Of a DNA stretch of 64,000 nucleotides, positions 49,001 through 62,186 are shown piece after piece; position 1 is the first letter of the stretch; the number at the start of each line of letters is the position of its first letter. The stretch is from contig OW121823.1 in NCBI GenBank assembly GCA_933228915.1, forward strand, positions 9,477,463 through 9,541,462, written 5' to 3'. This DNA is from Telmatherina bonti. Lineage: Eukaryota > Chordata > Actinopteri > Atheriniformes > Telmatherinidae. A program made the translations under genes and the position numbers. The notes beneath the pieces were generated by a model. It made no database searches. It was not told the origin of the DNA and worked only from the letters and a program-made list of their open reading frames with translations.

Positions 49001-52000
49001 TGCGGAGCTGCTGGTTCTCCTGCTGCAGCTGGAGCCGCTCCTCGCTGACGACGAAGCAGTCGTCCCGGGTCGCAGCCAGTGAGCCCTGCAGCCGCCGCAC
49101 TTCCTCCTGGCATCGAGAAAGCTCCTCGCTATAGCTGGAGATGGTTGGAGGGGGATCTTTAATTCCTGCCCAGGATACTTCAGAGTAAACCCAATATGCT
49201 AAGTAAAACTCACTCAATCTCCATCTTTTTCAGTTTGTTCTGGGTACTTTGCAGAGTGAGACTTATGTCTTCCTTCAGTCTCTCTGCATTTAGACACCTC
49301 TGATGAAGGGCATCAATCTTCTTGAACTCTGGCTCTGCTCTGCCCTCCTTATACACCTAAAATAAAAAACACCGCAGGTATTACTGCCATGACCAGCTGA
49401 ACAGCATGAACCCAGTTTTAGAACCATATATTCAAGTCCTATAAAATCTCCAGAGCAGGCTTCAGCAGTTTCTTTCTTGTGTGTTCACTGGTGCTTTCAT
49501 AGATACCTTCTCCAGTTCCTCCTCTACAGCTTTTCTCTCACGCAGGGACCTTTCAATCTGAGACTCTTTATCTGCACACTCCTAGAAAGAGGTGAGAAGA
49601 GAGAACAAGAGGTGTCATTCAGGAGGCTTGTTGAAGACAGAATAAGGAGAGAAGTTGATACTAAAAGAGGGTTTAGTGAGTTAGATTTCAAAAGAAATAT
49701 CCCTTTAGCAGGACAGGCTTTTACCAGCTGCAGTGCAGACAGCTCTTCTGCCATACGATGGATTTGCACGTTGCACTGCTTGCGCACGTTTTCCACCTGT
49801 TGAGGATAAAGTCACACAACTGAGATTTAAGCAACGGGCCTGTGTCTTCCGTCAGACATTTAGTGGAGGGACAAAAGTACAAACAAACCCCCCCTAAATT
49901 AGTGAGCCAGTTAAGCAGACTGGTTAAATGAGCCTTTAGCCAAGGAACAGCAGCTACATTTCTGGACAACTCATTTTGACGGGAAGGGGGAAACGCTGGA
50001 GTTTCTAAGGAGACAAAAGCTTTTAAAAAATGTGACAATATTATCAGGAAGCTGTGAGGTTTAAGGCTGTCAACTTGAATGAAAAACAAATTATCAAGGG
50101 ACAAATTAAAACACAGAGAGAATATCAGTGTTGCAACAGTCCATGTTTTCCCATAAATCCATCTGTTATGAGAAAACCCCAACAGGCATTTTTTTTTATT
50201 TTCCTATTTTTCTGTGATTCTCACCACCTCTTGATGTGTTAAATGCATTTCCAGCACTAACAGAGCTCAGGTTTAGAAGGATTTGACACCTTTGCTGTTT
50301 ACAACTGCGTTGTTTGCTTCTGTTGGCAATATTTCAGCATTTCCTTGCATACAACAGTCAAACTGATGAGCAGATTAGTGTTAAGCAGAGGTTTATCAAT
50401 TTCTGCCACATTCAGACACACTTGCAAGGATGCTGATGTCTGTCCACTAAGGAGTGAGACAGAATCCTCACAACCCCTGCTAATTCTGTAATTAATGTAA
50501 TGACTTTATGTGTCACATCTGAACAAAGAACAGTGAGTCACTTAGTTTTGAAAATGCCACCAATCATGCTTTATCATCTTTTATCATTACAAAGATTTAC
50601 ATCCTCAGGTAAGTTTAAGATCCAGCGTTTGTAGGCATTTGTCAGGGATTAATTTGTCATTATAAATGTTTATCTTCTGCGTAGATGGCTTTAAGTAAGG
50701 GTGGGTGAAACAAGACATTGAGGTAAAAACAAGTGCCTCTCTTTTGCTGCAATACTGAACCTCGTCCTCCTGCTTCATTAAAGAAGTACCTGAATGGTAA
50801 CAAAAACAGAAAAAGCCAAATGCTACTACTTTACTTTACTACTAAAACATCACTAGAAGAAACAAATGCTTCAGTCAGAGTGTGCTGCATCAATAGTGAA
50901 GACTCCTTAATAGCAAACTGATCAAGATGTCAGGCTGAGGTTGCACATGTCAAACAACAGAACTCCAGTTATACAGTTCAGCTACAGGTAATGTTTTTTT
51001 TTTTTTCTGTAAAACCAATTAGAAACTAGAAGCACTCAGAGAGTGCAGACCACTGCCAGACATTGTAATGTTTTTTAAGCCAATAATCGCTGGCATTATT
51101 TTTTGAATTAGTGTCTTTAATGGCAGAATTATCACCACATTATCTCCCCACAGTAAAGAATGCTTAAAAAATTCCTAAATCCAGGCAGTGATAAGTTGAT
51201 TTCCTGCAAATTTCATCACAATCAGAGACAGACAACCCAACCTGCTGAATATATGACCTCTTCCTCAGCGGAGGTAAATAAAATGCCATGTTTTTAAGGT
51301 TCAAAGTCTTGTACATCGCACCAGCATTTAATACTCAGGCATCAACCAAATATGGAAACAAATTCATTTCTTTGATAACATCTTTAAACAGATTGCAGTT
51401 ATACTTTGCAGATGTATTAATTTTGTTATTTAATAGCTTTGTACCTCCTTTCTGGTTCGAACTGCTGCCTCCTGTATCAAGTGTTTGATGGCCTCCTTTG
51501 TCTTTTCCAGCTCTTCAATCTTCTGTTTCTCTCTCAACAGAGCCTATGGGGAAAAGAAAAGGCAGGACCAGGCACTTGTTTCAGAGGGAATTTTCTGAGG
51601 CGATATGGATATTCAACATGGGTTAAGATGAAGAGGAGAAGTCACCTGGTCCTTCTGCAATGCAGCCTCCTCAGCTAGTTGAACACTCTCTCGGACTTTG
51701 GACAGAGCCTCATACTTCTCCTCTTCCAGGGTGGCGCAACGGGCTTGGAGCTCCCCCACCTTTCTCTCCCACACAGCTTGCTCTCTGCGAACTGCCTCTG
51801 CATCCTGTGATGCAGCTTTTAGCCTGCAAACGGAGAAAAATGAGGGAGAATCGTCACAGGAAGGAAAGTCAGAAACCCGCTGTTTGGCCTTCAGATGGTA
51901 AAACTTGTAAAATTTCATGACTTCCCATAAGATCAACGTTGTGTTACTCTCATAGTCTACAGTATAATTCTCTCTGCTGCAAAGAGTGATTACTCCTGAA

Positions 52001-53203
52001 GCAGACAGCAGAAAAAAAACATGCTCACCTGGTCTCAAGCTGGCTCAAAGCTGTCTGAAGCTGCTGGAGTCGCCTGTCTGCTGCATCCTCACGACCCTGA
52101 GCTTCTGCCACATCTTCCTCCTAATTACATGGATATAACTATCAGAACGAGGCTGAAAGATTGCGCAACAAGGAGTCGGGTTTTGCTTTAATTCTTTTTT
52201 ATTTCTTTTTCCTATTTACTCACCCGTCTCTGCATTTGTTCCTGAAAATTCTGCAACAATTTGGTCATCTCATCCACTTTGGCTGTGGCCGTCCTAAGTT
52301 CAGCTTTAGCCTGTCTGTCAATCCAGAAAGAAAGGTTGGTATCAGTTAATCTCACATCTGTAAATATTAACATCTGTATTATAACCCAGATTTGTCTGAA
52401 AACTTTCCAAAGTTTACGTTTTGTTTGTTGAATCTGTGTAAGAAATTTTATCTTAAAGTAGAATCATTTATTTTACCTCTGCTAACCTCTATGTCCCATG
52501 TTGCACCATTACACCAGGAACAATTCCTAGTTTGTGAAACCTCACATTGACAATGGCGATAAAACAGTTTCAGATTCTGATTCTGAACCAGAGAAAAGTG
52601 ACAAGTATTCATTTTCTTTTTGGGAAGTTATGTCCTGGTCTGATGGCTGCCATCAATGACTTCCTGGAGCCCCTGCTGGTTTGTTGAAAACCTGACAGTA
52701 ACAACAAGTAACACCAGGAAGTCACAAACCAGCTGTTGGCTGTCAATTTATTTTCACTATACGCTCTAAAGCCTTCCCACTAAACAGATTTCCTCCAAAC
52801 ATGGAAAACCTTTCTTCAACTTTCATTGATATAAGACACCTTTCATTTCATTTTATCATTTACATCCACAGCTGTCTGCTCCACAATTCCCCTATTTAAA
52901 TGAAAACAAGGGTAATAAAAAAAAAAGTAATAAAAACTTCTTATGATTACTATTATTATTATGTAATGTGTAATGTCATACAGATCAATGCCTAGATGCA
53001 GAATTTTTTTAAAATAAAAGTTTTGAATAAATCTTAAATAAATATGGGGAGATGAGGATAATTTGTCGTTTGTAACAATTATTGCCTGTAATCCTTGGCC
53101 ACATAAAATTAAATTAAATTAAATTAAAAAAATTAATAAAATATAAATATTTGGCAGATGTCTATACTCTTTTAGTGCTTCTAGTTATTATTAATAATAA
53201 AAA

Positions 53204-53234
<31 letters not shown>

Positions 53235-53273
53235 TATTATTATTATTATTATTATTATAACAATAATAACAAC

Positions 53274-53316
<43 letters not shown>

Positions 53317-54144
53317 CATTTAAAAGCAGGGCAGAAAAGTTCTGTTTAGGCAATTAAAGACAATAAGAACATGATTGACCAACTATCCAGAAAATCAAGT
53401 TCAAAAAGTTCAGAAATGTTAGCATCTATGTGTTCAAGTTGCAGAGCATGAAACAAACCTCTTAAATCAATCTGTAATCCAGAAACTAAATGGAAATTTG
53501 TTGTCAAATGCATACAACAAGCGGTGCAACATCCAGTACATCTGGCCTCATGCATTAATGACAAACAATACCTTTGGTAACAGCTGCTTTGAATCCCTAA
53601 AGAATAAAGTTACCTGAGCTGACTGTTTAACTCCTCCATTTCCGTGCTCTGCTCTGTCACAGTCTTCAGGAACTGCTGGTTAGTCTGTGTGTGGCAAGAA
53701 AGACAAGACTTCCATTTGTGTGGCATTCTTCCAGACACACAGCTTTAAGCTAAGTTTCAATTTAAGTGTCAACCAAAACTTTGGCCTTAAACTTCCTATG
53801 TCCTTTCAGAAGAATCCCTGCAGAGCCTCTGTCAACCCTCCACTACAACAAACCCAGTTGTCTCAGATGCACTCACTGAAAAAGGCTGCTTACACTGAGC
53901 TCGAAAGAGCCCAAGGATCACCCACTCATTAAAAATGCATTAGAAGGATATAGTATCACAATACTATGTCCTCACACACTATGCAGTAACCAAAGCAAGC
54001 AAGCAAACAGACTGTGTGTGTGTCTGTTGATTGTGTTTTTTTGTCTAAATATCCACAGTAAGACTTACTACAGTTAGGTCAGCTGTTTCTAAATAGAACC
54101 TGAACAGTCTGATCTTTATTTATCAGTGACTGTGAGTGCAAGAA

Positions 54145-54182
<38 letters not shown>

Positions 54183-57100
54183 TGTACAGCAGTGTGTGCT
54201 GGAAAAAGAAGCTAAGATAGTCACAGGATTACCAAGTGAGCTGACAGCCCATTATACAGCTAGACACTTCTGGCTGACTACCAGAGGGATTTAGAAACCA
54301 ATTAATTTAGTTACAAGATTAATTATTAGAGCAGGGTTCATTTCGGAAAAGTGTGCAGCATTTCGTTCCCATGGCTAATTGGGAGGCAGTAATTTAACAC
54401 ACTTTTAATTAAGCATTACTCACTGATTCCAGCTTCTGATTGGCCACTTGGAGTTTGTAAGTGTGCTGCTGGAACTGAACAAGCTGGCCCTGTGATGGAG
54501 GGGAGGAAACAGCATTCAATAGCATTTAACTTCTTGTAATTGCATCCTGTTTGTATTTAGAATGAACAGAGTCCAAGTAACTTTAATTAACCTTAATATT
54601 AAGATCACAGCCCCATCTAGTGGTAAAATGCCTACATATGTTTACGACCAGTCAAAAGATGTGTTCGTTTACGGTTTGCTGCTTCTGGAAATGAAGGCAG
54701 GGAAAGTGAACCTTAAGCTGCTGTCTCTGAGCATCATGAAGCTGCCTGTCAGCAATGGTCTTCTGGTAAACCTGTTGTAGCCGGTCCAGCTCCTGGGTTG
54801 TCGTCTGCCACAGCTCCATGGCTTGCACCTGCTCCTAAACTCACAATGCAAATAAAAAAATATGGATTCACCTCTTGCTTTCTGTTTCTATACATAACAA
54901 AGTATAAAACAGTTTAGGTTTTCATAAACAGCTTTTTATTAAAACCAGACTGGATCTTTTCTGATTGCATGCAGAGATAAACCATTAGATGGATCTTTGT
55001 AGCAAAGTTCCAGACCAGCTCCAACAAGTTCCAGTAAAAGCTGGGTGTAATTTTAAAATCCACAGGAAGCCTTTCAGAAGAGCAGCAGCCGCTGGTCTCT
55101 TAAAAACAGGTCTATAAAATCCTTTGTCTCGTATCGTTCAGAAGTTTTCATTAGAAAAAAAGAGTTTCCATGATTCAGATGTTAGAATCTTACATTTAAG
55201 AGATTATTTAATCTGTGCTTCAGAAGTTGGGAACAAATCCACTGATTTTTATGCAGCTGTAATGTATTTTCACTATTAATTAAATCATCAATAAGCTCTT
55301 CATTCATTAATAAACTTCATACTTATGTCTCGTCCTTTCTGAGATTTAAAAAAAAAAAAAGATGCTTTTTGTGACAAGTGAAAAGTCAGACCTGCAAAAG
55401 AAAAAAATTCCCATCTAACGCTTTAAATAAAAAAATTACTATCAGACCAAAGTGATCTTTTTTACTAATGACTTCATAATAATCAAAGTTGATGCAGATT
55501 CATTCTCAGCTGATTGGCAACTAAATTCAGTAGCAAAAGCAGCTCTCTTATTTCAGTTTCTTCAGCTTTTAATTGAGAATAAATTATTTGTGTACAACTT
55601 CCACCTCCGATGTGGCAAAAATTAGAAAATGTTAAACGCAAAATGGTGACAAAGCCAGAGCTGAGTGGAGAGATCTGTTGTCATCTCATCTACACTCCCC
55701 CCACCAACCCACACCAGTTGATCACCCTATAGATAAAAACAATAAACACACTCACATCTTCTCAGTTCAAGAAATCCCTGCAGCCGTCACACATCAGTCA
55801 CATCCATGCCGCTGCATCCAAAGTAAGATTGCATCGTTGCATAGCCACTTCTTTTCTTTATTATTTGTGTCTGCCAAAGTGAAGCTGAAGAACGTATCTC
55901 TGCAGGCTGCTGCTTTTCTGTTTCATAATATCATAAAAGCTTACAAACTGAAATTTGTGAAACTATATGACGTGTTGGAGCACAAACACTGGAAGAGGCA
56001 ACTTTTTAAATTTTGCAGCAAATCGAGAGAAATCTTCTTAAAATCAAAGCACAGCAGTGGCGTTAGCTGATGATGCACTCTTGATAAATACTGTGGCATT
56101 TTCCACATGCAAGCTGTCACAAAGATTTCAAGTTAATTTTGTTAACAGATTTATTAATATTAAACAGTACTTTAGGGAAAAAGTGAGCAATCCAGCACTG
56201 AGCCGTCTCTTCTGCTGCCAATTCACACGTTTCTTATGTTTTTTAATCACTGCAATCGTTCAGAAGTCTGAAAGGGGAGGAAGACATTGAGGTGATTTCT
56301 GTGATTCAGAGTTGTAGACATAGAGAAGTTGGGGATGAAAGAGAAGCCCTTTGGGTCAGTGTGGAGCTCATCCCGCCGTGAAGAGGCTTCAGCTCTCAGT
56401 GGAGCCGAACCAGGCTGTATGTGGTTCTGATCATCCTCTACCTCAGTCTTCATTTCACTCTTTTCTTCTTATTACTCCACGTTTGCGTCCTTCTAAGCAA
56501 CAACTTAATCAAACTGCTGTTAAAGACCAGAAATGGCCACACAAAACACTGTGAACTTCTGAGCAGTGGTGTGTAAACATCAGCTGAGTAAATACCTGCC
56601 AGTCAGATCCTGCAGGAGTTCACTGCACTTTTTCATGATTGTTTTGACTTAAAAAGCCTGATTCCACGGCTGCTTTGTGCCATGTTGCTCTTAAAGACTG
56701 CAGTGCTCTTGAGTGTTGTTTACTTTGCAAAAGCACCTTCTCTTTTTAAAAAACAATGAATTGTTATTACTGCATTCTTTATTGAAAAACTATGAAAATG
56801 AAGCGCTGATGCACAAAAAGGAAAAAATGTATCCTACATATTCAAATTCTTTAAGCATTTACAGCAGATGTGGATGTCACAGACTCATCATGGAAATCAT
56901 CATCCTTTCACTTTCACGTGGTGATTTCACACAGCAGATGCTACACATCACTCACACATATCTGACGTTAATAATTAGACACAGAAGTAAAGATGACGAC
57001 ATGTGGACTTTAGATGACACAGAGGAGCGCTGACAGACTTCAAAGATGTTTAAAGTTGCAGCGATGCGACGCAGGATGCACAGAATTCTTGAGGGTTTGA

Positions 57101-58922
57101 AGAATTTGAGTTAAAAGCTGAAATAACACCTTCTTAAAATCCTGACTAGTGCGCAGCCAACGACGCGGAGCTTGTAAATCCACTAAAGCTAACTACAGCT
57201 CTGAGTTTAACCCCTAAATATCAGAATAATTTTTTGCTACTTTTGGTCCATCAGTTCTTTTTTTTTTTTTTTTTTTTATTTCTAGTCAAAACGCAGGAAG
57301 AAGTTCAACCCTTTACAACACAGTCATCACCAGATATTTTTCAGGACAACTCAGCTGTCAGAATATGAGACTAAAGTAATAAAAAATTATGATATCAATA
57401 GATAAGGCACCATAAAGGCCAACCAAAGCAACACAACAGAATTCCTCAGTAAAATTACTTCGTGTAGAAATGACATGCAGATGAACAGTGAGCAAGAATT
57501 TTCTCATCTGCATCTTTTTCTCTCAGTGGCATCAAACACACACGTTACACTTTTTCCTCTTGTTTTTTTTTCTTTTCTTTTGTTATTTACAGTTCCCGTA
57601 TTTTGTGGACTATAAGTCGCACTTTTTTCAGTAGGTTAGCTGTTCCTGCAACTAAAACTCTAATTATGCTACTATTTACTTACTATCCTCAAAAGATCGA
57701 CAGCTCAGCTGGTTTTTGGTGTCACTGTGCATCAAAACCGTTTTCTTGTTTTTTTCCAGCCATTTAGGACCATTATTTTTGCTATTATCTAATCAGATCT
57801 TCAAATCAAACTTTATTGATAAAGTACTTTTCATGTAACCAACAACACAAAGTGTTTCCATAATAAAAACTATTTCTGCTGATTTCTACAAAGCAAACCT
57901 TCACACACCAAAGTACATAACAAAGCAATATCAAAACACACACCTCCCTCTCTCACACACACACATTCACAAACAATAACTTTCTGCTCGCTTGGTAACA
58001 TTTGGCTGCTCTGATTGGACAGTAAACTCCACTGAAGCTATCTGATTGGTCAAAAGTATTGACAGTGATCTTTTTATTGACAAATGTTATGAATATAAAT
58101 GAATGAATGGCTTTGTTGTTTTTGTCCAACAAAAATCACCAAAAAGCCGTCATGTCTCGTCCACTATGGATTCACGAAACCGTCCCTGAATAATCGCTAC
58201 ATTTTGTGACTGGATTGTAAACCTCCTGGATTAGATATAAATGCTTGGAAAACGTCTGCTGATCACCTAAAAATGAAGCTATTGATCATAATTTCTCCCA
58301 CTGATTTCCACACAACCGTTCATGAGAATCTGTCTACAATATAAGTGATAACCGAGGATCTAGAGAAGTTTTAAGGACTGAGCTGAGTTTAGAAATCTTC
58401 AACAGAGAAATACACACCTGCTCAGACAGCTCAACCTGTTCCTGAAGGTTTTTGATGACAGCATCCTCCTCCATAGTGCTGACTTCCCCTCCTGAAGCTA
58501 CGGGATAAGCTTGGAGCTGCTTCTCAACAGCGTCTCTGAGCTCCGCATGCAACCTTTAAAAGGAAGTTCACACTGGAAGTTTCATTTTCTAGCAAATAAC
58601 TTTAAAACTACACAGTTTAAAGCTTCATTGCACTCAGGCATGCATAGTTTTCTGTGAAAATGGTCTTGATACCTTCATTACCCATCAAGAAAAACAAGGT
58701 AAGCATTTTAATACAGTGCTTGGCGTGACTTTCTCTCTAGTTAGACACACAAAGTTCAAATGAAGAAATAATTTAGGCGAAATAATGTGTCTGGTTACAG
58801 GTTTAGTCTTTACTGTACAAACCCATAAACTCTTAAAAAGTGAAACATGCTTTACCTTTCATTTTCCTTCACAACCTTCTCCAGTTTCAGTCTGACATCT
58901 GTCATCAGCTCCTATTCAACAA

Positions 58923-58995
<73 letters not shown>

Positions 58996-61900
58996 CCACA
59001 CACAGAAAGCGTAAAATCCAATAGTTAAACTGCAAACCAAAAGATTTTCACTTTTATAACACAGCTCAATATTTCCATGGAGACTTTTTAATAATCTGGC
59101 CTCGTCTCCGTTTTCCATGTGCGCCTTCTGCAGGGAAAGTCAAAGTATTTCATAACCTTGGGAGTTTGAATGTTTCTCATCAACTATTTATTTTTTCTTT
59201 TTACCTGGTATTTTTGCAGCTGTTCGTTCATTTCATCCAGGTGCCGATCGTACTCTGCTATAAGCGGAGCCATTATGCTGTAACACAGAGGAAGGACAGT
59301 GTCACGTGTGAGACAAATGATTTGCTCCTGTTGCATTTATATGAACAGTGATAATGATAATTGAGCGGGTCTGAAGCGTGACAAAGACAGAGACAGAGAG
59401 AAGTGGGAAATTGTTGAACTAACCCTCTATCTGAGAGCCAGGGTGCAGGAGACTCTGCCCGTCGCACTTCTTCAACCTATCAAAACACACGACATGCAGC
59501 AAAGACTATCAGCGTTAGCATCTACCACATAGCATCTAATTATGCAAAGTAATTCCCAATTCCTCAGTCAACAAAACAAAATACAGATGGATAAGTTTCA
59601 GACGTCAATCAGCATAATTCCCATTTATGTCACAGTTGGCAAGTCTGCTTATAATAAACAAATATGAGCTTGTACCAATACAAATACTGGTACAAATTGT
59701 AAGGCTTCCTGAGAGCAGCTATCTCTGTGGACTTGATCTAAATATTCCCAGCTTCACTTCGTTGCACACCGAAGACAAATAGACTTGTTTTCACCTCGTA
59801 ATGCATCAACAAGGGATACACCGCCCGGTTCCTTACCCTGCACACTTCTCAACATAAAACTTTAAGCCCAATTTTCAGACAACTGTTGGAGGTTGCCGAT
59901 AAATGGCCAGGATCTGAGGCAAAGCTGGAGTTCGATTGCCAGTCATCATTCCCCCATTGACTGGGTTGTTGAGCGAGCCATCAGCACAGAGCAATGACCA
60001 ATGAAAGTAGAAGCAACAGGATCAGTTGGCAGGGCAACCCTGAGAAGATGAAAAAATGTGGAAAAAAAAAAAAAAAAAAACCAAGACAAAGAGTATGGTG
60101 CTAAAACCGCTGTCTGCTTATGAATCTGAACAGGATTATTGCTTTCAGTATGAAATATAATGACAGACCTGAGACAGAGGAAAAAGTAGAAACTTGTCAG
60201 TTGTCTTCAGCAGCCAGGAGAGAAAAGCACACTGAATCACCAGGAGATACTTTTATCTTAGCTGAACATTAATGACAAGTGAGCGTCTTGTCTGCATGAC
60301 AGCTGGAGCCGCTTAACTGAGATCAGTCAGAAAAGGCAGGGAGGGTCAGTCTGGTGAAAAACTGTGAGACACCTGTTGCAAATCAGTTGTGTAGTACAAA
60401 CACACTAAGAATAAAGAAAAATAAATCCAATCAGAAGGATGTTGAGGGAAAAATACAACAATCCAGCAAGAGAAAGAGTCTTTGTCTCTTAGGATGACAA
60501 ACCTTTGCTTCTTCATGAACAATGTGGGCAGAAAGACAAGTAATTTCAGAGCAACTCGGCTGCAGGTTCAGCCAAGTCAACAGGTCAAATTATAAAAACC
60601 CAAGTCTTGGGTAAATGTTAGCCATGAAAAAAACATCAGAAACAATCAAAATAAAAACAGTCTGCTCTCAAACCAGGACTGAAGGCAGATGAGTAAACCT
60701 TTTAACCAGCAAGTGTGTGAAGTCTCATGGTTTGGCCTTCGTCCCATCTGGTGAAAATAAGACACTTATCTTGTTATCTGGAGAATACAATAACTGTTTT
60801 CTCATAATGACATGATCATTTATCTTGTTATGTCCAGAAAGAAAGTTCATTTTCTCCAGATAACAAGATAAATTGTTATCTCAGGGATTATTATTCCAAC
60901 GCAGGGTCGCCGGAGCTTGTTCGCCTGTTCCACCAGCTACTAGTCCATTGCAAGACCAACACAGACAGACAAACTCACTCTTAGTGAGAGTATGAAGACT
61001 CAAATCCTCCTAACATGCATGTTTTGGAGGAAGTCAGAGTTCCTGCAGAGAGCATGTGCATACAAAGGGAGAACATGCAAACTCATTTTATGCGCTGCTT
61101 TCCATTCCATCTGCTGTGGGAATGACTTGTGATGAAGCAGTCTTTAGCTAAACTGTGACCAAGGGGTATTCCAGTAACGAGCTGGACTAAACTGGATTAC
61201 CCCAGTAAAGCCAAGCCAATAGCCAATACAAGCTGAATATGTCAGAAAGAGGAACATGCATCATGTTGGGGGGGGTGGATGAATGCTGAGGTATATCATG
61301 ATCTGATTTAAACACGTATTAATAGTTACTTTTTCTTCGGCATCAGACTTAACTTCTATCAAGTGTGAAGCAGGATGAAATTACAATGTGTCTAATAACT
61401 ATGTTTTCCCAATCAGTCATTCACATAATTAATATGCACATGCCATGTGTATATGTAATGATATAAGCCCTACACAGCTGTCATTCTGATCAATGAAAGC
61501 AGGTGCTCCAAAGTAACCTTATTTTTTAGCCCACCTTAATCAACTGATGATCTGGTGAGTAAATAAGCTTAATTTCTTGAGATAGGGCAATAAATTATTG
61601 TGTTATCACTAAAAATGTCAAGGTAAGGAGATAATTACCATGTTATTTTTAATCTGGTGATGATTATATAAGAAAATAACAATCAAGCACAGTCACTTTC
61701 TGCTCCTGTAGCATGCTGAGGTTAAGAAAGATCTCTTTTTTTTTTTTTTCCCCTTACCTGAGGTGATGTTGATTGCGTGCGGTGTCCATGTTGATATTGG
61801 CTGAGAGCTAAATTTAACCTGTGGACTGAAAAACAGGGAATATGAGTTCCCAAGATTTTTGTCCCCCATCCACAGTAGACATTTCAGTTGTCATCCTTTT

Positions 61901-62186
61901 GTACTTAGTAATATCCAAAATTATTATCTTAAACTGAAACAAGACATTGTCAGTATCTTCAAGCCTTATTGGCCAAATCTATAGACTAGGTTAATGACTA
62001 TTAGACTGTTTTTGCTTTTGGTTAACAAACACAAAAGCCTATTACAGGTAGGTCGACAATGACTGGCAAGACAGTCCCAAGGTAAAAAGGGAGAAAGAAT
62101 CACAGATATGCCTGTGAGAGGAAAGCTATCCTCTCCATTGACTAACACTTACCTTGATCACGCAAAAACTCAACTTCTGCTTCCAT
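43075..62186 (-). CDS. sclt1: sclt1, sodium channel and clathrin linker 1 (complete coding sequence, 21 exons)
   Basis: SCLT1 is a coiled-coil distal-appendage protein of the mother centriole, needed for basal-body docking and ciliogenesis; it was first described linking clathrin to a voltage-gated sodium channel. Coding exons in gene order: 62153-62186, 61758-61807, 59424-59476, 59205-59277, 58856-58911, 58418-58553, 54712-54834, 54424-54489, 53614-53684, 52224-52314, 52029-52120, 51646-51823, 51445-51543, 49725-49796, 49507-49581, 49214-49356, 48942-49134, 47267-47454, 44074-44152, 43706-43801, 43075-43134. All phases close and sum to 2,028 nt, giving 675 residues (human 688). The start reads MEAEVEFLRDQ. 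The end reads QRRKTAMADPETK before TGA. Conserved stretches include EKANRLQRRLTQAE and RKQCNVQIHRMAEELSALQ. Nearly the whole protein is predicted heptad-rich coiled coil. An acceptor just upstream of the ATG implies a separate 5' UTR exon. Confidence 0.96.
45440..47110. repeat. old interspersed repeat(s) in a sclt1 intron
   Basis: Sequence such as GGAATTACAGTAATCCAGGCG (46543), GAGACGGCCAGTAGAGTGAA (46420) and AATTTAAAGCGCTTTAACACC (45468) has the look of widespread teleost repeats. Only short open frames with no recognisable motif occur. Family not determined. Confidence 0.4.
48322..48520. mobile_element. palindromic hAT-like miniature element
   Basis: The first half (GGTCCTCCAGGGCTGCTGTCC, TGCAGGTTTTTGATGTATCC, CTCCAACACACCTGG) is mirrored in inverted form in the second half (GTCAGGTGTTTTAGAACAAGG, ATACATGTAAAACCTGCAGG, GGCCTTGGAGTACTGGGC). 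This is a well-known long-hairpin element of teleost genomes. It lies in the sclt1 intron 47455-48941. Confidence 0.6.
53202..53314. repeat. (TAA)n / (TTA)n / (AAT)n triplet tract with internal inversion
   Basis: An AAT-type run switches to ATT-type at about 53234 and back after about 53261, making the tract self-complementary. It lies in a sclt1 intron and explains the long Asn/Tyr homopolymer reading frame seen there. Confidence 0.95.
54148..54182. repeat. (AC)n(AG)n microsatellite
   Basis: A short AC run passes directly into about 11 AG units, in a sclt1 intron. Confidence 0.9.
54835..58417. other. large sclt1 intron
   Basis: 3.6 kb without a supported exon. Short frames (for example 55678-56070 and 56713-57033) lack splice-consistent partners. 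A CCGTATTTTGTGGACTATAAG segment at 57596 resembles the end of a common teleost miniature element, but I could not find its other end. Confidence 0.5.
58926..58988. repeat. (CA)n microsatellite next to a sclt1 exon
   Basis: About 31 CA units beginning 15 bp upstream (gene sense) of the acceptor of exon 58856-58911. The minus-strand intron therefore has a long TG tract just before the splice site. Confidence 0.95.
59477..61757. other. sclt1 intron with one recognised repeat
   Basis: Apart from the L2-tail repeat at 60885-61090 and A or T tracts near 60060 and 61740, no feature is supported. Confidence 0.55.
60885..61090. repeat. L2-tail/SINE-like repeat in a sclt1 intron
   Basis: GCAGGGTCGCCGGAGC, CACAGACAGACAAACTCACTC, CTAACATGCATGTTTTGGAGG and GGGAGAACATGCAAACTC, in the order of the familiar teleost 3'-tail repeat (related to the family at 29668). 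Confidence 0.55.

Noticed and set aside
58840..59118. Open frames of Thr-His or Cys-Val repeats
   Set aside because: Translation of the (CA)n microsatellite, not protein coding.
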